The notes beneath the pieces are model-generated. The model was not told the DNA's origin. It worked only from the letters and a program-made list of their open reading frames with translations, and did no database searches. A stretch of DNA of 64,000 bases from assembly GCA_049724395.1 (NCBI GenBank), contig JAUGWO010000095.1:1-64000 (forward strand), in the 5' to 3' direction. A program made the position numbers and the translations under genes. Positions 45,310-56,666 of the stretch are shown piece after piece. This DNA comes from Spongospora subterranea f. sp. subterranea. Taxonomy: Eukaryota; Endomyxa: Phytomyxea; Phytomyxea; Plasmodiophorida. Position 1 is the first letter of the stretch. The number at the start of each line of letters is the position of its first letter.

Positions 45310-46784
45310 TTAGAAGTTTGTTTGCTCTGGATGGATATGCACTTGATCATCATTCCTTGGCCGGAACAAGTGAACCAACAGCGTCAATTTGCAGCTACTG
45401 GTGACGCAAGTGGTGCTCCAAAGAATCGTCCATCCTTCAACAGTATAGAATGCTGGTGTTGACATGATCACTAATGCTGCTGACTGAAGCAGCATTGTAA
45501 TGCCCAGCCCAAGAGCGCAGTACGACAATCTTGTGAGTAAACGATCCATTCCCTGGCGAGATGAGTTGCAAGTTCGGCTCAACTTGCTGGTCAACTTTCT
45601 GTATTCACTCTGAAACAGAATTGCCCCCCATAAGAAATGACTTCCGAGGGTGACTTCTAGAGTCAAGAACAGGGCCCCGTTGACTTGGTTGAAAATGGGA
45701 TAGACGTACTCGAAATACGTGGCATATAATGAAGAGGCGCCTAAATCTAAACACAAAACAAAGAAGCAGAGAAGAACTATAGATTTGCGACTGTTTCCAG
45801 GAAAGATTTTGATCAACAGTGGACAATACTGAATGTTAATGACTTCTGCCACTTTCCCATTCCAAAAAGCGGACGATAAAATTGTGACAACGTACTCCAT
45901 ACCACCATTTTGGGTCGCAAAAAAAAGAAAAACTCTCGCCGGGAGATTTGAGGTGGAGAATAACCCTCCTATACCAAGAGTCGATCCCACCAATAAACAA
46001 TGGAACAACGCAATTATCAATGCTAGTTGAGGATAACCCGTTCGACTCCACAGAAACCGCATAAACCGGGAACGATCATTGTTCTGCGACAGAGGAGTAT
46101 TGCGAAAATCATTGCAGATCAAACCGTAATGCTGATGAATGAATATGGCGGCGGTGACCGATGCTTGACAAAATATAATGGCAGGAAGCCATCTGATAAG
46201 TAGCTGATAATGCCAAGACGAGAATGCGGTCTCCCAGATATTGTAATCGGGAAATAGAGAAATGGTGGTGCTGGGATCATCACGAACAGCGTTGACCAGT
46301 TCATCTGATTCCTGTAGAACCATAAAAGGAATATCTGATCGGTGGGCCAAACAACTGGCACAGGTGTCCCTGAAGTTTTCTGTGATGCTGGGTGTCCAAG
46401 GAGAGAAAACTAAACAACACTCAGAAACAGAGAAAAGAGCCAATAAAGCAAGTAACAGTGACCTATAGTTGCCTTTGCGCCTTTCCTGACGAAGTTGTCA
46501 TTGACCATCTCTGCAGAACATGGTCCCCATTTTTCGACCATGATAATGAAGCCCCTGACGTGGTCCGTGATGATTTGGTCCGTATCACAGGGATCATTTT
46601 CAAACACACGTAATTGACCCACTATTGGGTTGCTGTGATCCTCAAATTGTGTCCCAATAAACTTGGTGTATGAAGTGCTGTACAGGCTGAGTCCTGTTAA
46701 AGAACCGTTGATAAAGGTGACACCAGCTAAGCAACTACCAATCAAAGCAACAGAAGCAATCAGCAAAACCAGTGCTTTTCTCAT
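45310..46784 (-). CDS. PA-domain seven-transmembrane protein, copy F (intact)
   Basis: Exon 1 is 46784-46463 and exon 2 is 46409-45310, with a 53-nt phase-1 intron (GTCACT...TGTTTAG); 473 residues. The start at 46784 gives the signal peptide MRKALVLLIASVALIGSCLA directly before GVTFINGSLTGLSLYSTSYT; an in-frame extension upstream lacks signal character. PA core FIIMVEKWGPCSAEMVNDNF and CASCLAHRSDIPFMVLQESD. Seven spans from YQLLIRWLPAIIFCQASVTA to CVTSSCKLTLLVHLFRP, then a short tail. The upstream region lacks the TATA element shared by C, D and E, so its expression may differ. Most distal gene of the same-strand array. Confidence 0.85.
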
Positions 46785-46869
46785 ATTGACAGTATGAATT
46801 ACTCTTCTTGCCTTAATCATGAGATCAATTGGGACCTTCCTAGGGTATTGATCATATCCCAAGTTCTGA

Positions 46870-47788
46870 CAAATCGTGTTTAAGTGTGTTCCTTTGTCAT
46901 GTAAATTTTTTTGGCTTCATTGGCCGTGATATAACTGTCGAAATTTTGAAGAATCACAGTTTAGTTATCACGGTGCATTCCGACAATTTTCTGCGTTGAC
47001 GTGGGCAGGGGCTGACATTTTCTTGCAACGGTTAAACATGCTGAATTCGGCCAAATTTAGTGGAAGCTCTTCACAAGAGATTCCAGATGCATGTTGGCAG
47101 ACTGAAGGCTAGGAAAAAGTCTAATCTGCACTGAGTTTATTGAATGTTCTGTTCTCAAAGCCTGAGCGAGGTGTTAACCGCAACATAGTTTGCAACATAT
47201 CGAAGTGTGCGGAAGCGTCTTCTGTCCACGCGTGGGTAAAAGAGCGATGGTACCCGTTGATTGTTGAAAACTCCCGATTTGAGCTCAATCGAGAGCAGAT
47301 GGCTCTGAACCCACAATAGATGAATAAACATCCATCGATACGATATTCTGAAGTTCAAAATTGCTAAATTGAGTAATCCTTCGGTTTGTCATCATTGGAC
47401 ATCAAACTGAACCTAGTTCGGTGAACAGCGAGAAACTCGCTCGGAAAGCTGCTGTATGCTTCCTGTATATGTATACTACTGTCCAGCAACGGTTAGCTCG
47501 TTTGAAAACTGTAAATTAAGAGAGTTTGAAAATGTTGTATCAATTGGAAACACCGTTGCGAAACCCTGCTTCAACAATACCACTCTGCGTTGGGCGCCTG
47601 TCATAGTCTACGCTATCCGGACGCTGTAAAGAACAACAGTTCGCGTAACGGCATCATTAGTGTCAGAGTTGTGTAACCTGAAATCCAAACGCGACAACGG
47701 TCTGCGTAATGCCTTCAGCACGTCGCCGCATCAAATGACCAATCAAACACCGTGGTGAATCAGGTTGCATATTTGGCGTCGCGATCCG
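46870..47788. other. Intergenic between divergent genes
   Basis: Separates PA-7TM copy F (minus) and the DDX41 gene (plus). A short piece of the 26-bp palindrome family (gtccacgcgtggg) is at about 47224. No open frame with a motif. Confidence 0.4.
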
Positions 47789-50700
47789 ATGTCCTCTGGT
47801 GCTGGATTGTCCGATGAGGGCTCATCCGACAGCGGTCCCGTTTACATTCCTCTTAAACTTCGGAGAGCACGTGAAGCCGCATTATTATCAGGGCACATTG
47901 GCGCTAAGCAGATTCGAAAAACCGTTGCCGCCCAAGCCGAAACGGTTGCTCCATTGAGCCGGTTTTGTGAGGCCGCTCCACCGGAACGCGCGACGAGGTT
48001 GGTTATATACGATAAATTGATTCATAATTTACCTTATATTTAGCGTATTCTGGACTCTTTTCATGGACGAGATTCTCGAATTCTTGAAAGGATTATTGTC
48101 AATACATCAGTGTGTTAATATTTTTTCTGCAATTTGCGTCCTAGTTTTTAACCTGTCGTGCGCTTTTTGTTTGGATAATTCACCGGTGACATTATTTATT
48201 TTAGGTCTCTTGTAGAAGTAACTCATGACATAACTCGCAATGATAACGATGGTGTTGCGCGTGAAGAGATACGGAAGAAGGAACAAGAAGATTTTCTCAC
48301 ACAAAATCTCATTGTTGACCGAGGTATGTTTGATGAGAAACATATATCCTCATTCAACCTAGTTTTCCGAGTTCAGTGGAAATGTGCTAAATATCTTATA
48401 GGGCCGTTATTATCGGCAGTAGAGCGCGCCACGGGATCGGCAATGAAGCAGCGTTTGAAAGCACTTTGGTCCCCTCCCAGATACATCCTTGACATGTCCT
48501 GCGAGGATCTTGAACAAACTCGTGCTAGCAATCGGATCATTGTTGAAGGCGATGATGTTTGTAATCCAATCACTTCTTTTCGACAAATGAGTATGTATCT
48601 ATCGGCTGTTTTACTCTTGCGATTGTATTTCGAGGGTTCTACTTTTTGCTAGTTCAATATTTCTCATGTTTGCTGATTCTCTTTGGTAACGTTGTCAACA
48701 CTTGCAGAGTTTCCCCCGGCTTTGTTGCAAGCTTTGTCAGCAAAGAACGTTACTGTTCCCACACCGATCCAGATGCAGGGATTACCTATAGTGTTATGCC
48801 GGCGAGATCTTATTGGCATAGCCAGCACCGGATCAGGTATATAGTTGAACTTCTAAATTGCTCTTTCAAATTTGGTTCTGATGTTAATTTTTTACTTCGC
48901 CCATAACACTGGAATATTTTTTTTTCATCAGTTCTTTTATCTTGGCGACCGATCCTTCTGCATCAGTAACGGCATCTTCTATTCAGGAAAAACCTTAACT
49001 TTTGTTTTGCCGATGGTTATGGCCGCTTTAGAGGCAGAATTACGTATGCCTTTGATTTCTGGCGAAGGCCCCATTGGATTAGGTGAGGATACTGTTTCAA
49101 ACTCGTGGTAATTATTAATTTTTACAGTGGTTTGCCCATCACGAGAACTGGCAGAACAAACTTTCCAGATTGTGTCTGAGTTCCTCGCCGTTTTGAGCAG
49201 GGCTCGTCGTGTGACTCTGAATGCGTTATTGGCAATCGGTGGTATCGATATGAGGGATCAGATGGATCCGAGGAGAAATCCGATTCACATCGTAGTCGCC
49301 ACTCCTGGTATGAAGCTTTTTCTTGTTTGAAATGCTTGAATCACTTTTTAGTTTAGTGCCCTACTCTTATAACTTATTACACTCGCTTTTCATGACGTTT
49401 TTCTGTAACGGCGGTCGTTACTCTTTAAATGTGCAAATGTATGAACGACTGCGGTGCTCGTGCTAATTTTTTTCAATTGCAGGCAGATTGCTTGATATGT
49501 TGGCGAAGTCTAAATTGAACTTGATTTCATGCACTTTCCTCACGCTGGATGAGGCCGACCGAATGGTCGATCTTGGATTTGACGAGGACGTTAGAGCCTT
49601 GTTTGGCTTTTTCCGTGGCCCGCGGCAAACGGTACTGCGTCATCATTCATCATCGCATTTTTAATTTGTTGTTACATTTCTAAAACATCAATCTCAGGTA
49701 ATGTTTTCGGCGACAATGCCCACAAAAATCAAGCAGTTTGCAGCGACATCATTGGTATGTCCATGGTTCTTCGATTTCTTTTCTCTGCGTGTCTTTTCGA
49801 CTTAGACACAGAACAACAACTTATAATTGTTTCATTTGCAAATAGATTTTTTTGTAACGTGGTTCTATAGGTAGATCCAATCATTGTTAATGTAGGGCGT
49901 GCAGGCGCCGCCAATCTTGACGTCGTTCAACATGTAGAGTATGTCAAAGAAGAAAGCCGGTATATTTTCCGATGCTCTGCTTTAACCGTTGCGTCATTGG
50001 ACCCATTACATGTTTTGTGAAGAATTGTATACTTGCTGGAATGTCTACAAAAGACCGCGCCTCCCGTTCTTATTTTTTGCTCCAATGTGTCTGACGTTGA
50101 TGATATTGAGGTAACATCGTTCATAACTCCCATGAAATGCTTTGGTATCATTCAAATTGAAGTTTTACCTATCCATATTTATCATTACCTTGTCTGATTC
50201 AACATTGCTTTTTTTGCTTTTATAGCATGCCTGTCTTTTTGTCGATAGTGTTTAGTTTATTGAAAAATCTTGTTCTCAATATTCTTTGTAGGTATATTTG
50301 CTGATTAAAGGTGTGGAGGCCGTCTCAATTCACGGCGGTAAATCTCAAGATGAACGTCAGGTCACTCTTATTTCGTGTCTAAGTGTCTTGTTCAATCAAT
50401 ATTTTTTATTATTGCTATGAAATTGATCCATTTTACTAGACTTCAATCACTGGTTTTCGCAATTCACCCCTAAAACTCAATCTATTGTTCGCGGGTAGGC
50501 CGCCATCAAATCATTCAAATCAGGATCGAAGGATGTTCTCGTTGCGACTGATATCGCATCCAAAGGCCTCGATTTTCCTGATATTCAGCACGTGATTAAT
50601 TTTGATATGCCTAAAGAAATCGAAGACTACGTTCACAGGTATTTTTTGGCATCACTGGTTTGTTGCCGAAGCTTTAGCGAGGATGTTTTCTCAGAATCGG

Positions 50701-51166
50701 TCGGACGGGTCGGAGAGGAAAGACGGGGTTAGCGACAACCTTTATCAACCGCAGCTGCAATGAAACAACGCTTCTGGATCTGAAGCATCTGTTGATGGAG
50801 GCCAAGCAGCACGTTCCTCCTGTCCTGATGACGTTGCAGGATGGCGCATCTGCCGACGGCGGATGTGCCTATTGTGGTGGTTTAGGTGAGAGCAGTTTTT
50901 TTTTCGCGTTGTTGACATTTACTCCGTCAAGTTCTTACCTTTGTCATTCAAACTAGTCTTTGTTATATTATTTTTGTAAACAAATTCTCTAATACTTTCT
51001 ACGATTGTCTTTCCTCATCGCACACTGGTTTTGCGACAGCTTTTTCAATTAAAACGGTCATTCAGGTCATCGTGTCACCGATTGTCCTAAATATATGTCT
51101 CATTCCAAAGAAAAAATGAAAGCTTCTATGGGAGCTCGTGGAGACGGTCTATCAACAGGATATTGA
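47789..51166 (+). CDS. DDX41: DEAD-box RNA helicase DDX41/Abstrakt (14 exons)
   Basis: Exons: 47789-47997, 48205-48323, 48402-48590, 48708-48836, 48987-49082, 49128-49307, 49483-49631, 49698-49754, 49871-49959, 50023-50110, 50292-50360, 50499-50638, 50695-50885, 51066-51166; 601 residues, all GT-AG. Motifs in order: PPRYILDMS...[16 protein letters not shown], typical of DDX41; Q motif [65 protein letters not shown]. It ends in the zinc knuckle [16 protein letters not shown] that marks this subfamily. DDX41 acts in pre-mRNA splicing (C complex) and, in animals, in nucleic-acid sensing; only the conserved splicing role is assumed here. No lesion was seen. Confidence 0.95.
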
Positions 51167-51542
51167 CCCTGGATCATTTCATCTATTCTTTTCACTTTCT
51201 TTGTAGAATATCCTTTCACCACGACAGATTACAAGCAGATTATTAAATTATTAATTGAAATCCTACCTCGCACCATCCTGCATCATGCTACTTGTCGTCC
51301 CCTAATAATCGATGCGATAGCTTTGCAGTTCTTCTTATAGAGCTACAAGTTTCCAGGTACATTTACAAAGCCCATTACTGGCTGACAGAACTTTGCTCCT
51401 TCACCAAACACCCGTACAGTACCTTGAATTGATTGCAAAAAATCCAATATTTTTACCCTTCGAAAAGTCACGGAATCCGTGACGGAACATCGTAAACTCC
51501 GGATGTTGTTTTCATGAACAATTCTGATGCACTAAGCCTTCC

Positions 51543-52201
51543 ATGGGTAAACCCGATGCTCACCCTCCAAAATCTATGGCCCGGGTGGTCAACAAACCCC
51601 AGCACTCCACATCCAGACCCAGAGCGAAGATTGTCGGCAATGATATTGACTCGATTTTTGCTGAGATGAGAGTCGTCAAACCAATGTCGATCGAACCCGT
51701 CGTCTGTCATTCAGAACATAAACCCGTTGTTAGTATGGCGTTTTGTTTTTCATACAGCAGCAGTCCATCAAAATTATTCTCTCGATTGTGAGAGAAGAAC
51801 TGAGTTTCTAAATCGTTTGTTATTTGAGAAAACTGATTTATTGCTCACCGGTGAAGCGCTTGTTTTCAACTCGATTTGTGATCTTTAGCAAGCTGCATGC
51901 TGTTGAGTCCTGATTTTCTTCTTGTCGTCTGCGTTTATATCAGTTTTTTTGTAAGAGAAATAATTTTGACGGGTTATGCTAGATGAGGGCCAGGCAAAGG
52001 GCGCCAGCCATCGATGATATGGGTTTTACTCGGGATTGCGGGAATCAGGAAGCTGGTGCGCATTACTTGGAAGGCAGCGATGATGATCGCCCATCAACGA
52101 GCACATTTGACGGCCTGAAGGTCTATACAGTTAATCAGCTGCGGCTAGGCCGAGGGAAAGGCACCGAATTGTGCCCATTTGATTGCGACTGCTGCTTCTG
52201 A
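51543..52201 (+). CDS. DUF1764 family small protein (two exons)
   Basis: Exon 1 is 51543-51728 and exon 2 is 51983-52201, phase-0 junction (GTT/GTTAGT...GCTAG/ATG); 134 residues. The N-terminus is basic, followed by GNDIDSIFAEMR, the conserved DIDDIFA-type motif. The C-terminus DGLKVYTVNQLRLGRGKG then ELCPFDCDCCF is the hallmark of DUF1764 proteins, a widespread eukaryotic family of unknown function with an invariant CPFDCxCCF end. Length is typical. A 10-bp gap separates the stop codon from a MITE, so its 3' untranslated region and poly(A) signal probably lie in transposon sequence. The exact donor is a best guess among GT sites at 51723-51735. Confidence 0.85.
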
Positions 52202-52211
52202 AATTATACTA

Positions 52212-53094
52212 CAGTAAAAACTTCTATTAAGACTATTTGTGTTCGAAAGTTGTCAAAGGATATCGGCCACGGCCCATCAGCAAATGCACTTGGGTCTTGA
52301 AGCCAACTCTGGAAGGCACCGGCCCAAGTCACCCCTGGACATGAGGTAACCACGCCACACGAAGACATGATCACCATGGTCCATGAATACACTCTCAGTC
52401 TCTTGATCTAATGGCGTCGATAGGCGTCTGAAGTGGTTAGGGGAAGACTTCACCGAAGTACTTGTGCAACATCGATTGGGTCAACGACTGTGAAGCATCG
52501 TCAGTACAGGAGGCTTTTGAACACGAAGAAATTCCGCTGCTAGTGCGAGTGTTGATGGCGAATGATGTGACGTCAGAGGTTGACAGTGTCCTTCTAATAG
52601 CGGTGCTGATTTCGGATGATGCAGCCTCTGGAGCAGTACTATTGCGTAAAGATACCGTAGCAGATATCATCCCTTTCTTTAATTGCATAAACTCATCATT
52701 GCTGATGGTGCCGTCAGTGCGGAGGTCTCTTAGCTCCTTCAGCTGATCCAAGAAAGACGCCATCCATTAGAGCATCCCCACCCGTCGCGCTAAACTAATG
52801 AAAATCCGTGAAATGTCCAGAAATTTTTTGTTTTTTGCTCCCCACAGGTCCACGCTGAAAAATAGCGTCGACGCTAGAAATGCAACTTTGTTCGTCTTGA
52901 CAGGACCTTCGGCCGATTTCAGATTCAAACCATGTACTACTAGATAGTGAAGAGGTGCCGTACAGTCATGGAATTGTCGGTTTAAGGTGATCGCTACTGT
53001 AGTATTGATTAAAATTCTTTTTACTACGACGATTTTGGCTTTCGAACTTGGGTTTTGACCGTAGTACAAATAGTCTTAATAGAAGTTTTTACTG
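52212..53094. mobile_element. TA-flanked terminal-inverted-repeat element (Tc1/mariner-pogo-like MITE)
   Basis: Perfect 29-bp terminal inverted repeats (52212-52240 and 53066-53094) start CAGTAAAAACTTCTATTAAG and are flanked by TA on both sides (52210-52211, 53095-53096). CAGT ends plus TA duplication are typical of the Tc1/mariner-pogo superfamily. The 883-bp element has no transposase motif. It contains a short minus-strand frame (next entry). Perfect TIRs suggest recent insertion. Confidence 0.85.
52437..52763 (-). CDS. Small SHOCT-like protein carried inside the MITE
   Basis: 108 codons starting at an ATG: MASFLDQLKELRDLRTDGTI then SNDEFMQLKKGMI. The first 35 residues match the SHOCT-type pattern (LxxLxxLxxxGxIxxxEFxxxKxxxL). 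The remainder is Ser/Thr-rich without a domain. The frame is wholly inside a TIR element, so it is either captured host coding sequence or a short element-borne gene. It has no visible intron. Confidence 0.45.
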   Translation of the reverse strand: MASFLDQLKELRDLRTDGTISNDEFMQLKKGMISATVSLRNSTAPEAASSEISTAIRRTLSTSDVTSFAINTRTSSGISSCSKASCTDDASQSLTQSMLHKYFGEVFP

Positions 53095-53511
53095 TATTGT
53101 GTACAAAAATTGCCTCTGGATCGACGATTATATGCGGCATTTGGACATCGGCGTGAGATGTATAGGTTCAGACGCCGATCCGTTGTCTGATTGTTGCCTC
53201 TTTTTGGCGAAATTTTAATCTTTGTTTTTTCCACAAGGAAAGGTTTCCTTTTTCCGTATCACTATCTGATACCCATACTTTAAAGTACTTGGCCCTGCCA
53301 TGTCAATCACTTACCTTGTCAGCGTCAGGCAGATTCAACTTTGCGGAATCTAGAGGGTATCGTGCGATGTTAAAAGGTGAAATTCGGTACATACAGCACC
53401 GATCGACGATGTCCTGGACCAAAAAATCTTCATATGCAGATTGGATCATGTTCAAACAAGAAAACAGCTCAATTACAAGAAAATACGTTAATATATTTAC
53501 TAGACGTAGTA

Positions 53512-54976
53512 TCAAAGTGCGAAAGCGACAACAACGATTGTGGCGAAGGAAATAAGCGGCAGCAGCAATGTCGCGGATCCAGTCTGAGCGGCCTTTGTCG
53601 AACTGGCTGACCCGGGACTCGCGGTGTCGCCGGTTGTAGTAGCGGGCGGTGTGGGTGCCAGCGATGGCAACGGTGCTGGACAGGCTGGTACAGCTCCAGC
53701 GGCGAGCGGCGTCTCCCAGACGTTTAACGAACTGGGACCGGAGCCTCGGCTAGTAACTGCAGCGACTCGTGCAATCACAAGTTTCGCAGGATCTAAACCA
53801 CTTAAAACCACACCTGAAACGTGACCGACGTTGACGTGTTTTGCCAAGTACGGTGGGCTATAACCAACCGCCGTCGCTGACCCAATACTCGCGAGCTGAT
53901 AGTAGACAACGTAGCCGATGATGATGTCACGTCCAGTTGCCGGGGCGTCCCATGTCAACAGGACCGAATTCAGGCCTGGCGTCATCTTCAAATTTGTTGG
54001 CTGACCGGGAGTCTCATCTGACACGCCCAGATGCAGTTCCCCCATCTGTGGTGTATAGTACAGGTCTTTCAGCGGGCTGGCGTCGAATTCTTCAATGGTT
54101 CCTGTCCATCCAGGTGGCGGTAGGGACAAGCAAACCCGTTGGTCCTCTGAGTACGTGTGCCCAATCTCGCCAGCGCACGGAGCTGGCCAGATCGCTTTGA
54201 AATAAAACATGGGTTCGGTCCAGGTCGCCGTCTCCTCTTTGCGTTTATACCAGTTGCAGTTGCCCTGAACACAGACCACATTGCCGTCGTACTGGACGTT
54301 CGGCACGTCAGTCCACGATTTGCCGTCCTTCGAAAACTGATATCTGCATTGACCCGTCACTAATTGTAAACAGTCGGCGGTCATCATATCTTCTTACTTC
54401 ATCGGCTCAAACTTCTTATCGTTATCATTAGCGTAGTATATCTACACAAAATTATGCAATATTGTTATTACAAGTCTATGGACAATTCCTTGGACCCAAA
54501 ATTAATTTCAGAGTGATAAACTATATTTTACAACTATTCACTGATAATCCAACGACAGCATAATGCAACCTCGTAAGAAACCTATTTTGTAGTGTCAAAG
54601 CTAAAATGTATGTTGTGTTTACCCGGGCCCAGAAGTTAGTGAATCCCTTGGGCACATTCCATGTGATGTTGGCTGTTGGCCAATAGGTCCCATATCGCTT
54701 GTACCGAGCTGTGTCCCAATCAATTGTCTCGGGATTTCGGGGGTCAATCACCATATCCCAATGGGCGTGGGTGTCGGTTGGCGCGTAAACGATGCCCTCG
54801 TGCGTGTCGTCGTCACATTCCTCTTTTAAAGCGCCGGCGAACACGATGGGGGTTTGACTGGTGGCGGTGTCATAGCATTGAACCTGGATGGCGTTCATAG
54901 CTGTATTCCATTCGGGATCTCCGGCCTGGACATATGCCAGCGCCATCATCACAATCAGTGCAGATTTCGCCATCAT
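53512..54976 (-). CDS. Secreted FN3-domain protein, probable GPI anchor (three exons)
   Basis: Exons: 54976-54623, 54441-54398, 54343-53512; 409 residues, junctions GT-AG with phases 0 and 2. Signal peptide MMAKSALIVMMALAYVQA. An unrecognised Cys- and Trp-rich domain follows (about 19-240; ITWNVPKGFTNFWA, KYQFSKDGKSWTDV, CVQGNCNWYK). Then a fibronectin type III domain lies at about 245-345 (PTNLKMTPGLNSVLLTWDAP, SGLDPAKLVIARVAAVTSRG), then a Pro/Thr/Ser-rich linker. The C-terminus is a small-residue stretch followed by a purely hydrophobic tail (LLLPLISFATIVVVAFAL) with no basic residues, as in GPI-anchor signals. Likely an outer-leaflet surface protein. The 44-nt middle exon is unusually small but keeps the domain in frame. 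Confidence 0.8.
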
Positions 54977-54999
54977 ATTGTCTCTGATTGGTATCAATT

Positions 55000-56190
55000 A
55001 CTGATCTGGCTGAGGCCAAGAAATGCTGGCCTATAATGTTCTCGTGCCCTGCCCACAGCCTGAAATTTTGATTTTTGTGTTTTCTGTTTAGTGGCACACG
55101 CGTTAGGCCATTAATATTTCCTTCCCCACTTTACCCCACCCAACGAGATTTGAGTCAGCAAAGCCCTCATCCAGCTTTTTTCAGAAAGTGTCATCGTCCT
55201 TTATACCAGACCCAGCGAGAGTTATATCGACGTATGGCGAGACCCGGGACCACGGCCGAGTCTACAGACTACAATACTGATTCCCTTTGAAAATAATACA
55301 CCATTTCCAGGGTTCAATGTCCTTGGCCAGGCCAAAAATCATACATGTTTCGTAATTGAATCCAATAGTGATTTGAAATAGATGTCACCCCTTCGTCGGC
55401 GTTGTGAAAAAACAATATTAGCTCAACGCTTTCTCTAAAGGTTCTCCCAAAATTGAATCTATCGCGAACTGGCCGCTCTTATCGTAGTCGAGTCAAGAAT
55501 TTGCAAATTATCAAAGCACTGCAAAAGCGAATGGTCAACGTCTCAAGAATATGGATTGCTCTGGGGAACGTGCGCGAAAGATAAATTGTGATGCACCAGG
55601 GGATCTAATCTATGGTTTCTAATGCAAACCGGCTGAGTAGAGGGCGAAACAGTCAACCTCCTGCTATTACATGGGACGTTGAGAACCTTTTCCGTAGGTG
55701 ATTGCGAACGTCTTGTTGGGGAGCTTTGGTGGTTCTTCTATAGCCACACATACCGTGTTGAGGAGATCATGTTGCATCGCTCATTGACATCCGACATCGC
55801 ATGCCTGTATTATACACCAAGATCCGGGTGTATTTCAAACAACAACAATTAGTCATGGATGCAGCAAGCTTGAAAGCTCTCATTCAAACGACATGACCGG
55901 GCAATTGCTATAATAACCACGATGCAACAACCTAATCATCTTAATCGCTGAGATTGCGAAAGTTGAAAGTAAAACGGTTTTTTATTCAGTTTCCGAGTCG
56001 TAATACTGTACATTGATTTGGAAACTAAGACCACGACGGCACGCGACAACGGCTAAACAAGAGAGCCAATCCGGGCAATCAAAATTGCCCTGGGCCTTCA
56101 GGTCCCAACCATTGTGAACGAATATCCCTCGTTTGCAACCATCGCGCGTCCATTGCATTCACGCTCGCTAGCAATAACTCCTTAGTTGAT
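55000..56190. other. Intergenic, no gene recognised
   Basis: Between the FN3 gene (minus) and the UBL gene (plus). It should contain the FN3 gene's promoter near 55000-55100. No open frame with a motif. Confidence 0.4.
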
Positions 56191-56195
56191 CGCGA

Positions 56196-56439
56196 CATTG
56201 CCATTTCCCTCGGCAGTTAGTCTCGCGTCACTGACATCCTCCTCAACAATTTGATCGCTCGGCGCTGCCATCCCCTTCAGCAGCACCTGATCGCGTTATT
56301 GCCATCCGACATCAGCACATTGCCATTTCCCTCGGCAGTTAGATTCGCGTCACTGACATCCTCCTCAACAGTTTGACCGCTCGGCGCTGCCATCCCCTTC
56401 AGCAGCACCTGATCGCGTCATTGCCATCCGACGTCAGCA
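56196..56439. repeat. Two tandem copies of a 122-bp unit
   Basis: The unit starts cattgccatttccctcggca and ends near gccatccgacatcagca; copies at 56196-56317 and 56318-56439, differing at a few bases, with a partial third unit (gatcgcgcgtcattgcc) after them. It lies about 230 bp upstream of the UBL gene start. Confidence 0.85.
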
Positions 56440-56666
56440 GGTGATCGCGCGTCATTGCCATCATCCTCAACAGTATACCCAGAGATACATCATCTCAGGG
56501 CAATAATTATTGCTGCGCCTTACAGAGTTAGGGGACTGGGAGGCTGCCCTCACTAATTTCTAGATAATTATTATTCTGGATTCGATCGTGCTCTTAACAC
56601 CTTGTGGTTTGGTTGACGGAGTCGGTCATCCAGTAAACCGCGGTCGGATAGCCAACTGTGCATTTG

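Noticed and set aside
46785-46862. Upstream extension of copy F by 26 residues
   Set aside because: The extension is charged and would bury the signal peptide; the start at 46784 aligns with the other copies.
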